This document shows, piece by piece, positions 43,728-53,697 of a stretch of 54,807 bases of DNA. Position numbers and translations under genes: made by a program. The first letter of the stretch is position 1, and each line of letters begins with the position of its first letter. Below the pieces are notes generated by a model, which was given only the letters and a program-made list of their open reading frames with translations, was not told the DNA's origin and searched no databases. This stretch comes from Maricaulis sp. (GTDB taxonomy: Bacteria > Pseudomonadota > Alphaproteobacteria > Caulobacterales > Maricaulaceae), in the NCBI RefSeq assembly GCF_030149425.1, contig NZ_JASBRQ010000073.1, forward strand, positions 1 to 54,807, read 5' to 3'.

Positions 43728-43744
43728 ACTTTATATTATAAAGT
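43728..43744. promoter_or_regulatory. Operator-like palindrome
   Basis: ACTTTATA-T-TATAAAGT is a perfect 8-base inverted repeat with a one-base centre, 31 bases before the DUF2306 gene start. Such sites are typical of dimeric repressors. No regulator gene lies next to it. Confidence 0.45.
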
Positions 43745-43786
43745 TCTTTCGCGCAAGGAGAAGCAGGTGAAGGCGGCGTTCGGGCG

Positions 43787-44458
43787 TCAGGTGCGGGAAG
43801 CGGCGAGCACTCCGGCGATCAGGGCTTCGGTCTCGTCGTCGATGATGCCGGTAATACTGGCCGGACGATAACGGCGCTGAAAGGCTTCGACGACGGCTGG
43901 CAGGCCGGGCTCGAGACCATAGCCGATCGCCTTCAGAGCCGCCTCACAGTCGAGCCCGTCCGGGCGCAGATCGGCAGGGCTCAAGGCGCAACCGGCCGAG
44001 ACCAGCTGGTTCCAGGGGAATACCTCACCCGGATCGATCTTGCGTCCCGGCGCTATGTCGGAATGTCCGATCACCTGGGCCGGCTTGATCCGGTGGCGCT
44101 GCATCACCTCGCGCGTCAGAGCGATCACGGCATCAATCTGGACCTGCGGGAAATCGGGCAGGCCGAAATCATGACCACCATTGACAATCTCAATGCCGAC
44201 AGAGGCCGAATTGATATCGCTCTTCCCGCCCCAGGAACTCACCCCGGCGTGCCAGGCGCGCTTGTCCTCGGCCACAAGACGGAAAATCCGCCCGTCCTCC
44301 TCCACCATGTAGTGGGCCGATACCTGGGCGTCCTCATCGCACATCCGGGCCAGCGCCGTCGGCCCGTCCTTCATCCCGGTATAGTGCAGGATGATCAGCG
44401 AGACCGGGAGTTTGCGGTCATTGAAATTGGGCGACGGGGTATCGATGACATCGAGCAT
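43787..44458 (-). CDS. N-acetylmuramoyl-L-alanine amidase, AmpD/amidase_2 type
   Basis: A 223-residue zinc amidase for peptidoglycan turnover. The zinc ligands are visible: His in LIILHYTGM, His in RAWHAGVSSWGG and Asp in HSDIAPGRKIDPG, with the catalytic Glu in GIEIVNGG. The C-terminal 60 residues look like a peptidoglycan-binding domain (LGAxGY type). There is no signal peptide, so it probably acts on recycled muropeptides in the cytoplasm. From memory, its neighbourhood with rnpB and mraZ is common in alphaproteobacteria. Confidence 0.92.
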   Translation of the reverse strand: MLDVIDTPSPNFNDRKLPVSLIILHYTGMKDGPTALARMCDEDAQVSAHYMVEEDGRIFRLVAEDKRAWHAGVSSWGGKSDINSASVGIEIVNGGHDFGLPDFPQVQIDAVIALTREVMQRHRIKPAQVIGHSDIAPGRKIDPGEVFPWNQLVSAGCALSPADLRPDGLDCEAALKAIGYGLEPGLPAVVEAFQRRYRPASITGIIDDETEALIAGVLAASRT

Positions 44459-44464
44459 GGCCGG

Positions 44465-45406
44465 TTACAGGGTTTTCTCACGCGCCAGCCCGGCATTGGG
44501 CAGTTTCCGGTTCTGACGGATGGCGATGACACCGACCCCGATCAGGGTCAGCCCGCCCCCCACGAAGAGGCGCCAGCCGATCGGGTCATTGGTGATCAAC
44601 AGACCGGAGAGGACGCCGACCAGCGGTGCCATCAGGGTCAGCGGAGCAATCAGCGTGGCGTCATAGCGTTTCAGGAGATTGTAGAAGACGCCATGGCCGA
44701 AAATATTCACCAGCACGACGGTGAAAATGAGCGCCGCCAGGAAGAGCCAGCCGCCCTCCAGCGATTCAGCGATCTGGTCGCGCTCGAAGACCAGCGACAG
44801 AACCAGGAGCGGCGGCCAGGAGATCAGCCCGATCCAGGCCTGCATGCGGATACTGTCCAGCGGCATGCGCTTGACCAGGATCATGCCCAGAGCCCCGACA
44901 AAGGCCGCACCGATACCGATCAAAAGCCCCAGCGAGAGGTCCGCCTCGCCCGGATTGGCGACCACGATGATGATGCCGACAAAGGCCACAATAATGCCGA
45001 GCAGGCGCACCGGGCCGACATGTTCCTTCAACAGGATGACGGACAAAATGGTGGCAAATGGCACGCCGAGCTGCAGCGCGATCGCCATGCCCGAGGGCGT
45101 GGCCCATTGCAGCCCCATGAAGATCAGCACGTATTGCAGGGCGCCCATACACATGGCGACACCGAACATGGTCTTCATGTCCGCCGGGCCGGGCCGCAGC
45201 CAGGGCGCGAGAAAGGCGTAAAGCAGGGCGAAGCGCAAAAAGGCAAAGAATATCGGCGGCGCCCCGTCAAATCCGGGCACCCAGCCCGGATCCCCGGTCA
45301 CCGAGAATTTCGCCACGACAAAATTGAGCCCCCAGACGACGCAAACGGCGACTAGGGCGAGGAAATCACGCCATCTCATGATCGATACATCGCGCGAGCG
45401 CGGCAT
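44465..45406 (-). CDS. EamA/DMT-family transporter
   Basis: A 313-residue protein of ten membrane helices in two EamA repeats (VVWGLNFVVAKFS and FVGALGMILVKRM open the halves), as in RhaT/YdcZ-type drug and metabolite exporters. The substrate cannot be told. The start is uncertain: ATGs at 45406 and 45379 (MRWRDFLALVA) are both in frame and neither has a clear ribosome site. The later one begins nearer the first helix. Confidence 0.88.
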   Translation of the reverse strand: MPRSRDVSIMRWRDFLALVAVCVVWGLNFVVAKFSVTGDPGWVPGFDGAPPIFFAFLRFALLYAFLAPWLRPGPADMKTMFGVAMCMGALQYVLIFMGLQWATPSGMAIALQLGVPFATILSVILLKEHVGPVRLLGIIVAFVGIIIVVANPGEADLSLGLLIGIGAAFVGALGMILVKRMPLDSIRMQAWIGLISWPPLLVLSLVFERDQIAESLEGGWLFLAALIFTVVLVNIFGHGVFYNLLKRYDATLIAPLTLMAPLVGVLSGLLITNDPIGWRLFVGGGLTLIGVGVIAIRQNRKLPNAGLAREKTL

Positions 45407-45436
45407 CGATACAAGCCATCATTCCGCGTGCGGGAT

Positions 45437-46654
45437 TTACGGTTGGAAGTGCGCGTCGAGGAAGGCGAGGAAATTGTCCCAGTCCGACGGCTGCACACCG
45501 TGCAATCCGCCGCGCATGAACAAGGCCAGGTCAGCGGTCGGGTCGTAGGCCGACATATCCGCCTGGCGCAGCCCCTCGGAGCCGTACAGGGCATAAACCG
45601 GATTGGCCGAGCGGGCGGCGCGGAAACTGTCTTGCGGATCAGACCACTGGTCACGCCAGGCCCCGCCGATCAACACTGGTCGCGGTGCCGCCAGGGCAAT
45701 GAGCTGGTGCTGGTCCACCGACAAAGCCTCCTCATTACCCGCAAAGCCCGCATAGGCGGGTGAGAACCAGTGCGGATAGCTGTCGGTGATCTGGGCGATG
45801 CTCTCGCCGGCATGCGAGCGCGACAGGGTTGTGCCACCCGTCCCGGCCTGATGAGCGATGACCAGATCGACACGCGGATCATAAACCGCAGCCAGGAGCG
45901 CCGACTTGCCATTGCGCGAATGGCCCCAGACCGCAGTGCGCTCACGGTCATAGCGCGGATCGGCATCGAGCACGTCGATGACGCGGGAATACACCCAGGC
46001 CCACACAGTAATCGCACCGCTCGGCGTATCCGGAAGCATGCTCTCGAGCGCCACCAGACCACTCGACGAGCGATCCGGGACAATATCGCCGGGGTATATG
46101 ATCGCCAGCGCATAGCCGCGATCGAGAATCTCAGCGATCGGCGGCTCCATGATATGACGGCCGAATACCATGCGAATTGCACCGGCAAACCAGCTGTCAG
46201 GATCACAGCCGGGATCGTTCGGGCTGCTGGTGATATCGGCACGACCGCCCAGGGCGGCGCGATTACCGCAGAACATTTGCAGGATGATGGTCGGTACCGG
46301 CCCGTCCGCCTCCGTCGGCGTCACCGTGACCAGATAGGTCTCCCGCCCGGCCATGGCGAGGCGGTATTCCTCGATATCACCGCGCCCCTCAAAGGCGCCG
46401 GTCTCGACCACGACATGGTCGAGCATCTCGGTTTGGGTGGCGTCGGGATAAGCGCCGTAAACCTCACGTTCGAAGGCCTGAACCAGGCCCGCGCGGGCGC
46501 CATTCCAGGTCTCAAGTGACACCGCTTGCGGACCGATTAAGGGCCGAGCCGGGTCATAAATGCCACGCGAAGAGACCTTGGGCAGGCCCATGCTGACACA
46601 GCCAACCAGCATCAAGGGCAGCAAAATGGCGAGTACAATCAGAACACGGCGCAT
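45437..46654 (-). CDS. CE15-like esterase lipoprotein (glucuronoyl esterase family)
   Basis: About 405 residues. The lipoprotein signal ends in LMLVGC, so the enzyme should be lipid-anchored. GHSRNGKSALLAA holds the nucleophile serine and matches the GHSRxGK motif of bacterial CE15 glucuronoyl esterases. ITDSYPHWFSPAY, LIALAAPRPVLI, DQWSDP and a final GLHGVQPSDWDNF are also CE15-like. Such enzymes cleave ester links between lignin and glucuronoxylan or related uronates. The start at 46654 has a GGGAG site six bases upstream. No other carbohydrate-degradation genes lie nearby. Confidence 0.85.
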   Translation of the reverse strand: MRRVLIVLAILLPLMLVGCVSMGLPKVSSRGIYDPARPLIGPQAVSLETWNGARAGLVQAFEREVYGAYPDATQTEMLDHVVVETGAFEGRGDIEEYRLAMAGRETYLVTVTPTEADGPVPTIILQMFCGNRAALGGRADITSSPNDPGCDPDSWFAGAIRMVFGRHIMEPPIAEILDRGYALAIIYPGDIVPDRSSSGLVALESMLPDTPSGAITVWAWVYSRVIDVLDADPRYDRERTAVWGHSRNGKSALLAAVYDPRVDLVIAHQAGTGGTTLSRSHAGESIAQITDSYPHWFSPAYAGFAGNEEALSVDQHQLIALAAPRPVLIGGAWRDQWSDPQDSFRAARSANPVYALYGSEGLRQADMSAYDPTADLALFMRGGLHGVQPSDWDNFLAFLDAHFQP

Positions 46655-46752
46655 CGACAACTCCCGGCGGATTGACAACGATGATTGGCGGCACAGCTCG
46701 CAGCCGTACAGTCACATTGGCGTGTTCTCAATGAAGGCTTGGAAAGCTGCAA

Positions 46753-47046
46753 TCAGTCGCGGCGCTTGGAGCCATTGAGCCCGTCAACGGTCCAGCCTTC
46801 CGGCCCGCGCGTTGCGACCAGAACTTCCGGGCTGTCATCGCTCTTGCGGCGCCGCACTTTGAGCCAGAGCCAGTAAGCGCCACCGGCGATCAGCGCCGCT
46901 CCGAGAATAGCGAGGAAGACAGCGGTGAGCATGGCCGCGAGGATGAAAACAAGCGCAATGGTCGCCACCGCAATAACGGCAGCCAGCACGTCGCGCAGCA
47001 CGCGACCGGCGCGAGGCCCAGATGTTGGTTGATGCGTTTCAGTCAT
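46753..47046 (-). CDS. Small two-helix membrane protein
   Basis: A 97-residue protein with two closely spaced hydrophobic segments (about 20-60, LAAVIAVATIALVFILAAML and AILGAALIAGGAYWLW) and a basic, soluble C-terminus. I recognise no family. It lies on the minus strand between the TerB/J-domain gene and the esterase gene. Confidence 0.65.
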   Translation of the reverse strand: MTETHQPTSGPRAGRVLRDVLAAVIAVATIALVFILAAMLTAVFLAILGAALIAGGAYWLWLKVRRRKSDDSPEVLVATRGPEGWTVDGLNGSKRRD

Positions 47047-47104
47047 CCTGCACCGTCTCTTTTTATCCCCTCACCCATACATGTTGGCATTTCAGGCGCC
47101 GAGG

Positions 47105-47803
47105 TCAATTGGCTGCCCCGGCGAGGATACCTCTTTCTTCCAGGATTCTCCCGTAAGCCACGTTAATGGCCGCCATTTTTTCATCCGCGAGTTTCTGCGC
47201 CGCCGGCGGAGCCCCACGTGCAATCATGCGATCCGGATGGTTTTGAGTCGCGATACGCCGATAGGCGCGCTTGAGATCTGCATCGGAAATGTCCGCATCA
47301 ATCCCCAGGATGACATAGGGATCATCCTCAGGCGCTCCCATGTGGGCGGTGTAGATGCGACGATATTCCAGCGGTGTGAAGCCGAACTCCTCGGCGACGG
47401 ATTCCAGGAAATCCAGCTCGCTCGCCGTCACCGCCCCGTCAGCCTTGGCGATATGGAACAGCCCGTCGAGCACGTCTTCCAGAATGGCCGGATTGGCGCG
47501 GAAACGGCGGGCCAGGCGGCGCGCATAGCCTTCAAACCCGAGCGTGGTCTGCATCGCCAGTTCAAACGCCCGGTCGAGCGCCGCACGCCCTTCCGGCGGT
47601 GGACGGAAGACCTCGTAAAAGGCCTTGATCTCACTGCGGGTGACGACGCCATCCGCCTTGGCCAGCTTGGCGCCCAGACCAATCAGGGCCATGGCGAAAT
47701 CGGCATCGCCGACCCGGCGTTCCGGGCCGCAATCAAAACCGTCGCATTCAAGGAAACAGTCCCGGCCCTGCAACCGGGCTGCAAGCTTGCGCCAAAAACT
47801 CAT
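47105..47803 (-). CDS. TerB/J-domain protein (DjlA-like)
   Basis: 232 residues from the ATG at 47803. The first 150 residues form a TerB-like helical domain (FAMALIGLGAKLAKADG and LFHIAKADGAVTASELDFL, acidic Asp-Gly loops). The end is a J domain (VILGIDADISDADLKRAYRR) with the HPD tripeptide in NHPDRMIARG, so it should stimulate a DnaK partner. Unlike E. coli DjlA, no N-terminal membrane helix is visible. From memory, it often sits beside the amidase gene; here three genes intervene. An earlier start at 47893 is possible but not favoured. Confidence 0.85.
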   Translation of the reverse strand: MSFWRKLAARLQGRDCFLECDGFDCGPERRVGDADFAMALIGLGAKLAKADGVVTRSEIKAFYEVFRPPPEGRAALDRAFELAMQTTLGFEGYARRLARRFRANPAILEDVLDGLFHIAKADGAVTASELDFLESVAEEFGFTPLEYRRIYTAHMGAPEDDPYVILGIDADISDADLKRAYRRIATQNHPDRMIARGAPPAAQKLADEKMAAINVAYGRILEERGILAGAAN

Positions 47804-47953
47804 CAGCCATCCGTCTTTCGTCAGCAATGTAAGGCTTCGCGCCACGACATGCGAGAGGCGCGGTGCAAATTCTCCTAGGGTATTTCGCCGCATACCGGGC
47901 TTGCCTCACCCCGCCCCGCCGCTAGGCTCGCCCGGCACATCAGGGGAGCGGGC

Positions 47954-50900
47954 ATGTCGCAGGACTGGGAATTCTGGATCGATCGGGGCGGCACCTTCAC
48001 CGACATCCTCGGCCGTGGCCCCGACGGGCGCCTGCATGCGCTCAAACTGCTTTCCGAAAGCCCCGAATATGATGACGCCGCCAGCGAAGGCGTGAAACGC
48101 CTGAGTGCCGGAGCCCCGGTCTCGGCCGTCAAAATGGGAACGACCGTCGCCACCAATGCGCTGCTCGAGCGCAAGGGCGCGCGGACGCTGTTCCTGGTGA
48201 CCAAGGGATTTGAAGATCTCTTGATCATCGGGGATCAGACCCGGCCGGACATTTTCGCGCTCGACCTGAAACGCCCTGCCCCGCTCTATCACCAGGTCGC
48301 CGAGGTCGAGGAACGCACGCGCGCTGACGGGTCCAAGCGGACCCCGCTCAACGAAGCGGCCTTGGTCGCCAGTCTGGCGCAGGCACGCCGCGACGGCCTG
48401 GAGACCGTGGCCATCGCCTTCATGCATGCCTGGCGCAATCCAGCCCACGAGGAACGCGCCGAAGCCCTCGCCCGCGCGGCCGGCTTCAACACCGTCCTGC
48501 GATCCTCTGTCGCCAGCCCGCTGATCAAAATCGTCCCACGCGCCTCCACCACAGTTCTCGACGCCTATCTGACGCCGGTGCTGAAGGATTATGTCGGCCG
48601 GGTTGCCGAAGGCGTGGACGGCACTCCGCTGTTCTTCATGCAATCCTCAGGCGGCCTCGCCCCCGCGGAGAATTTCCATGCCCGGGATGCGGTCCTGTCC
48701 GGCCCTGCCGGCGGTGTCGTCGGCATGGCACAAACGGCGCTGAAATCCGGCTATCCGCGCGTCATCGGTTTCGATATGGGCGGAACCTCAACCGATGTCT
48801 CCCGCTTTGACGGTGAACGTTACGCGCGGGTGGAAGAAACCGAGGTCGCCGGCCAGCGTCTGCGCGCACCGATGATGGCGGTGCACACCGTGGCGGCCGG
48901 TGGCGGCTCCATCCTGAGTTTTGACGGAGAACGCGCCCGGGTCGGACCGGAAAGCGCCGGCGCCCAGCCCGGCCCCGCCGCCTATGGCCGCGGCGGCCCG
49001 GCGACGGTAACAGATGCGAATGTCGTGCTTGGCCGCATCCAGCCAGACTGGTTTCCCTGCAAATTCGGCCCGGACGGCAATGCCCCCATCGATGTCGAGG
49101 CCAGCCGCAAAGCCCTTGCAGAACTGGCTGCAGCGATGGACCTGCCCTCCGCAGAAGCTGCCGCGGAAGGATTTCTTGCGGTCGCTATTGAGAGCATGGC
49201 CCAAGCCATCAAACAGATCTCCATCGCCGAAGGGGTCGACCCCGGCCGCTATGCGCTCAGCGCCTTTGGCGGTGCCGGGGCGCAACATGCCTGCAAGGTC
49301 GCTGAAGGCCTGGGTATGGAGACGGTGCTGGTCCACCCCTATGCCGGACTGCTCTCGGCGCTGGGAATTGGCCTCGCAGACCTGGTCGAAACCCGGCAGG
49401 CCGCAATCGGCGCGCCGCTCGAGGATGCGCTTGGCCCGGTCGGGGAGGCTGTGGAGCGCCTGGTCGGCGAAACCTCCCATGCCCTGATCCAGGCCGGCAT
49501 TGGTGCAGACACAATCCAGCGCAATGTCGATTTGCGCATCAAGGTCGAGGGGACCGACACGACCATTCCGATTGCCCTCGCCGCCCCGGACCGGATGCGC
49601 GCCGGCTTCCGGGACGCCCACGAACAACTCTTCGGGTTCATGCCGGCCGGGCGGCTCATGGTGGAGTCCATCACGGTCGAGGCTGCAGCAGCGCCCCCGG
49701 GGTCGCGCGACTGGACCGAAACCTTATCGCTCGGCGACGCGCCAAAGCCCGCCGGCGAAGCCGGCATGGTGATAGAGGGGGAGGTCCATGCCTGCCCGGT
49801 TTACCGGCTTGAGACCCTGCCCGTCGGCCCACGGCTGGCCGGCCCGGCCCTGATCATGGATGCCAATTCGACTATCGTGCTCGACCCCGGCTGGGCGGCG
49901 GAGCGGCTCGAGGACGGCATGTTGCGTCTCGTCCGGGAGGAGAAAGATGTCGACACCAGCGAGGCCGGAACCGAACTGGATCCGGTCCGGCTGGAATTGT
50001 TCAACCGGCGTTTCATGAGCGTGGCCGAACAGATGGGGGTCGCTCTCGAGCGCACAGCCCACTCGGTCAATATCAAGGAGAGGCTGGACTTTTCTTGCGC
50101 CGTCTTTGACGCGGACGGCGGTCTGGTCGCCAACGCTCCACATATGCCTGTGCATCTCGGCTCGATGTCAGCCAGTGTTCGTTCAGCGGCGATGGCTCAC
50201 CCCGATCTCGGCCCGGGCGATGCCGTCGCAGTGAACGCCCCCTATGATGGTGGCACCCACCTGCCGGACATCACTGTTGTGCGTCCGGTCCATGACCCCG
50301 CTGGCGGCGAGCGTTTGTTCTACATCGCCTCGCGTGGCCACCACGCCGATGTCGGCGGTATCGCGCCAGGCTCCATGCCGCCTTTCTCGACCTCGATTGA
50401 GGAAGAAGGGGTGCAGTTCCGCAATGTGCTGATCGTCAAGGATGGCCGATTCCTCGAACCGCCCGTACGGGATGTTCTCGATGGCGGTCCTTACCCGGCC
50501 CGCAACCCGGACCAGAATATCGCCGATCTCAAGGCCCAGCTCGCCGCCTGCGCCAAAGGCGCCGCCGAGCTCGAACGCCTGGTTTCCGAGCACGGCCTGG
50601 ATGTGGTGAAGGCCTATATGGGCCATGTTCAGGATAACGCCGAACGCGCCGTGCGCCGGGTCATCGACGCGCTAAGCGATGGCGAGCATCGTGTCCGGCT
50701 GGATGATGGCGCGGAGATCTGCGTTGCGATCCGCGTTGACCGCTCGGCGCGTAGTGCCGTGGTCGATTTCACCGGCACCTCACCCCAGCGTCCGAGCAAC
50801 TTCAACGCTCCGGCCTCGGTGGCGCGCGCCGCTGTGCTCTATGTCTTCCGCTGCCTGGTCGGTGACAAGATCCCGCTCAATGAGGGCTGCCTCAAACCGA

Positions 50901-51523
50901 TTGAACTGATCATTCCGGAGGGGTGCCTGCTCAATCCGAGAGCGCCGGCGGCGGTTGTTGCGGGCAATGTCGAGACCAGCCAGCTCGTCGTCGATGCCCT
51001 CTTCGGGGCTACCGGTCGTCTCGCGGCCGGTCAGGGCACGATGAACAATCTGACTTTCGGCAATGCGCGCTACCAGTATTACGAGACGATCTGCGGTGGC
51101 TCGGGCGCAGGCATTGACCATCATGGCCGGCCCTTTGCCGGCACTGACGCCATCCACACCCATATGACCAATTCACGCATGACCGATCCGGAAGTTCTGG
51201 AACAGCGCTTCCCGGTCGAAGTGGTGCACCATCGCATTCGGGCGGGATCAGCGGGTACAGGCGCGTGGCGCGGCGGGCATGGCTCGCAACGCTGCCTTCG
51301 CTTTACTGAACCGATGGATGTTGCTCTGCTGTCTTCCCGCCGTATCGAGCGCCCCTTTGGCGTCAATGGCGGCAATGAGGCCATGCCGGGAACCCAGCGC
51401 GTCATCCGCAGCGACAACTCAGAACAGGAATTGGACGGGCTGTTTCGCATCGAGGTCGAGCCGGGCGATCAGGTCGAGATTTCCACGCCCGGTGGTGGGG
51501 CCTTGAATTCACTAGAGAATTAA
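47954..51523 (+). CDS. Fused 5-oxoprolinase / hydantoinase A-B protein
   Basis: A 1189-residue ATP-dependent enzyme combining a HyuA-type half ([42 protein letters not shown]) and a HyuB-type half from about residue 675 ([30 protein letters not shown] and later). Full-length fusions of this kind hydrolyse 5-oxoproline to glutamate, as in the gamma-glutamyl cycle, but hydantoin or acetone substrates are used by relatives. The specific substrate cannot be decided from sequence alone. It stands alone on the plus strand. Confidence 0.9.
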   Translation: MSQDWEFWIDRGGTFTDILGRGPDGRLHALKLLSESPEYDDAASEGVKRLSAGAPVSAVKMGTTVATNALLERKGARTLFLVTKGFEDLLIIGDQTRPDIFALDLKRPAPLYHQVAEVEERTRADGSKRTPLNEAALVASLAQARRDGLETVAIAFMHAWRNPAHEERAEALARAAGFNTVLRSSVASPLIKIVPRASTTVLDAYLTPVLKDYVGRVAEGVDGTPLFFMQSSGGLAPAENFHARDAVLSGPAGGVVGMAQTALKSGYPRVIGFDMGGTSTDVSRFDGERYARVEETEVAGQRLRAPMMAVHTVAAGGGSILSFDGERARVGPESAGAQPGPAAYGRGGPATVTDANVVLGRIQPDWFPCKFGPDGNAPIDVEASRKALAELAAAMDLPSAEAAAEGFLAVAIESMAQAIKQISIAEGVDPGRYALSAFGGAGAQHACKVAEGLGMETVLVHPYAGLLSALGIGLADLVETRQAAIGAPLEDALGPVGEAVERLVGETSHALIQAGIGADTIQRNVDLRIKVEGTDTTIPIALAAPDRMRAGFRDAHEQLFGFMPAGRLMVESITVEAAAAPPGSRDWTETLSLGDAPKPAGEAGMVIEGEVHACPVYRLETLPVGPRLAGPALIMDANSTIVLDPGWAAERLEDGMLRLVREEKDVDTSEAGTELDPVRLELFNRRFMSVAEQMGVALERTAHSVNIKERLDFSCAVFDADGGLVANAPHMPVHLGSMSASVRSAAMAHPDLGPGDAVAVNAPYDGGTHLPDITVVRPVHDPAGGERLFYIASRGHHADVGGIAPGSMPPFSTSIEEEGVQFRNVLIVKDGRFLEPPVRDVLDGGPYPARNPDQNIADLKAQLAACAKGAAELERLVSEHGLDVVKAYMGHVQDNAERAVRRVIDALSDGEHRVRLDDGAEICVAIRVDRSARSAVVDFTGTSPQRPSNFNAPASVARAAVLYVFRCLVGDKIPLNEGCLKPIELIIPEGCLLNPRAPAAVVAGNVETSQLVVDALFGATGRLAAGQGTMNNLTFGNARYQYYETICGGSGAGIDHHGRPFAGTDAIHTHMTNSRMTDPEVLEQRFPVEVVHHRIRAGSAGTGAWRGGHGSQRCLRFTEPMDVALLSSRRIERPFGVNGGNEAMPGTQRVIRSDNSEQELDGLFRIEVEPGDQVEISTPGGGALNSLEN

Positions 51524-51549
51524 ACTCCCGCAAGATTCAGATCTGTTTC

Positions 51550-51576
51550 GCAACCGGGCGCGTAACTGTTCACGTC
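51550..51576 (+). promoter_or_regulatory. Possible ECF-type promoter of the fasciclin gene
   Basis: GCAACC (51550-51555) and CGTC (51573-51576) are 17 bases apart, similar in layout to promoters of extracytoplasmic-function sigma factors. It lies about 80 bases before the fasciclin start. The match is weak. Confidence 0.2.
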
Positions 51577-51604
51577 ACATGCATGAGACACCCCCGACAT
51601 GCGA

Positions 51605-51624
51605 CCGGCGGCGGCCACCGCCGG
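51605..51624 (+). repeat. Inverted repeat in the fasciclin leader
   Basis: CCGGCGG and CCGCCGG form a perfect 7-bp stem with a 6-base loop, 30 bases before the fasciclin ATG. It may be a 5' UTR stem-loop or a weak terminator for the preceding gene. Confidence 0.45.
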
Positions 51625-51654
51625 ACGCGATTGAACCGAAAAAGGGAGCGCATA

Positions 51655-52182
51655 ATGCGTCTTGTCTCTATTGCGGCTATCGCCGCCGCCCTCGTCTCTG
51701 TCCCGGCTCTCGCCATGAGCCACCCGAAAGCCGCGAACACCGGCCACAACCATGCCCACGCCGCCCGGGCTGACATTGTCGACACCGCTGTCGGCGCCGG
51801 CCAGTTCAACACGCTGGTTGCTGCTGTTCAGGCTGCCGGTCTCGTCGACACGCTGAAGGGCGACGGTCCGTTCACCGTCTTTGCGCCGATCGACAGCGCC
51901 TTTGCCGGCCTGCCGCACGGTGAAGTCGACCGTCTGCTGCGCCCGGAGAACCGTCACGAGCTGGTCGATATCCTGACCTTCCACGTCGTACCGGGTGCGA
52001 TCACCAGCGATCAGCTTGCCGGTCAGATCCTGTCGGTGGAAACCGTCGAAGGCTCCAGCGTTCTCATCGATGCGACCAATGGTGTCCGCGTCGGCAATGC
52101 CGAAGTCATCCAGGCCGACATCCAGACCTCCAACGGCGTCATCCACGTCGTCGACCGCGTCATCATTCCGACTGCGAACTAG
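51655..52182 (+). CDS. Fasciclin-domain secreted protein
   Basis: A 175-residue protein with a signal peptide ([20 protein letters not shown]) and a single fasciclin (FAS1) domain: [40 protein letters not shown] and [13 protein letters not shown] are the family signatures. FAS1 domains act in adhesion or as stress-related secreted proteins. The start at 51655 has a GGGAG site. Its 3' end overlaps the convergent rimK-type gene by 20 bases. Confidence 0.93.
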   Translation: MRLVSIAAIAAALVSVPALAMSHPKAANTGHNHAHAARADIVDTAVGAGQFNTLVAAVQAAGLVDTLKGDGPFTVFAPIDSAFAGLPHGEVDRLLRPENRHELVDILTFHVVPGAITSDQLAGQILSVETVEGSSVLIDATNGVRVGNAEVIQADIQTSNGVIHVVDRVIIPTAN

Positions 52183-53599
52183 CCGGTTCGGCACGGGCCT
52201 CGGCTGGGGTCCGTGCCGCCGCCTTGCGCTTGCCCGTCCGGGCGGGGCGAACATGCGTTTCCAGATATTCGACAATCAGACCGGCAACATCCTTACCCGA
52301 TGAGCGTTCAACGCCCTCCAAGCCGGGTGACGAATTCACCTCCAGTATCTTGGGGCCGGTCGCGGAGCGCAGCAGATCAACTCCAGCGACAGACAGGCCG
52401 AGTGACTTGGTCGCCTGGACAGCAGCCACACGTTCCTCTTTGGTGATGCGAACCTTCCTGGCTGTGCCACCACGATGAAGGTTGGAGCGGAACTCTCCCT
52501 CTTCAGCCTGCCGCATCATCGTTGCAATCACACGGCCACCAACGACGAAACAGCGGATATCGGCCCCACCAGCCTCCTTGACGAACTCCTGCACGATGAA
52601 GTTCGCATCAAGACCGCGAAAAGCATCAATCACCGATTCAGCCGCTTTCTTGGTTTCAGCCAAAACAACACCACGCCCCTGCGTGGACTGCAGCAGCTTG
52701 ACCACCAGAGGCGCATCCCCGACATGCGCAATCAGGTTGGCGGTATCCTTCGGCGAATGCGCAAACGCGGTCACAGGCATATTGATGCCTGAACGCGCCA
52801 GAATCTGATGCGCGAACAGCTTGTCGCGAGACGCGCCAATCGCCTCGGCAGTGTTGAGGCAATAAGCGCCCATCATCGAGAATTGTCGCAGCACCGCCAT
52901 CCCGTAACCGGTCATGCTGGCTCCGATGCGCGGAATGACCGCGTCATACACAGGCAGGGGCTTGCCGTCGTAATAGACCTTCGGGTCGTTGGCATCGATC
53001 GCCAGCGTGCAACGGGCCGTGTTGATCATCTCAACAACATGCCCACGGGTCTGTGCAGCATCACGTAAACGCTGAGACGAGTAATTGTTCGGCTCTCGGG
53101 TGAGAATGGCTATGCGCAGAGGTCTCTTTACCGGCCGCCTCCGGGGAAAATCCTTGTACAGGTCATAGCTGAGCTCGCCCTGCGCGCAGGACAGAGTCGG
53201 ATTAACCACCATATCTTCAGGGATCGCCTGACGGCCCAGCAACATGCGATAGGCCATGGTCTCCCGGTTGGTCAAGGTCAGCTCTACCGGCCATTCGCGG
53301 TCTCCGATACGAACCGGGGTTTCGATTACCCAGCGCAACTCGCGCTCCCCGTTCGACGACACGACCTCCCGCCGGTCGACAGCGGGAGCAGAACAGACGA
53401 TCTCGATCTCGGGCTTATCCGGGATGGGATGGAGGATAAAACGCACCTGCGTCTTCTCCATCGGACCAAAGGGCTCGATAGAAACAGCATGCAGCGCCGA
53501 TGTCCGCGCGCCGGTATCCACCTTCGCCTTCACCGCAGGCAGTCCAAGCTTTGGGAATGCTGCCCATTCCTCCCAGCCAAGCAGGGTTGTGTCTTCCAT
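52163..53599 (-). CDS. Zinc-protease / RimK-type ATP-grasp ligase fusion
   Basis: A 478-residue two-domain protein. The first 140 residues are a RimB-like, retroviral-protease-fold domain ([15 protein letters not shown], with the catalytic Asp in DTGARTS). The remainder is a RimK-like ATP-grasp ligase ([47 protein letters not shown]). RimK adds glutamates to ribosomal protein S6 or makes poly-glutamate, and RimB trims them, so the fusion couples both acts. The start at 53599 (MEDTTLLGW) matches the family. The final 35 residues are a low-complexity Lys/Arg/Ala tail. Confidence 0.9.
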   Translation of the reverse strand: MEDTTLLGWEEWAAFPKLGLPAVKAKVDTGARTSALHAVSIEPFGPMEKTQVRFILHPIPDKPEIEIVCSAPAVDRREVVSSNGERELRWVIETPVRIGDREWPVELTLTNRETMAYRMLLGRQAIPEDMVVNPTLSCAQGELSYDLYKDFPRRRPVKRPLRIAILTREPNNYSSQRLRDAAQTRGHVVEMINTARCTLAIDANDPKVYYDGKPLPVYDAVIPRIGASMTGYGMAVLRQFSMMGAYCLNTAEAIGASRDKLFAHQILARSGINMPVTAFAHSPKDTANLIAHVGDAPLVVKLLQSTQGRGVVLAETKKAAESVIDAFRGLDANFIVQEFVKEAGGADIRCFVVGGRVIATMMRQAEEGEFRSNLHRGGTARKVRITKEERVAAVQATKSLGLSVAGVDLLRSATGPKILEVNSSPGLEGVERSSGKDVAGLIVEYLETHVRPARTGKRKAAARTPAEARAEPASSQSE

Positions 53600-53697
53600 G
53601 AGATTGCACCTGAAAAATGGATGCGACCCATTATATCCGGCGCTCAACCGCGTCCAGAAAATTCGACGAAAGTGGAATTTCCGGCCCGTTGGAACGT

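Noticed and set aside
43768..43878. GTG-started 36-codon frame with a nearby AAGGAG site
   Set aside because: It is antisense to the amidase 3' end, short and without any family pattern. It might be a relic but cannot be supported.
44063..45355. 430-codon plus-strand open frame opposite the amidase and EamA genes
   Set aside because: It is strongly His/Gln/Asp-rich, spans two real genes on the other strand and has no recognisable motif.
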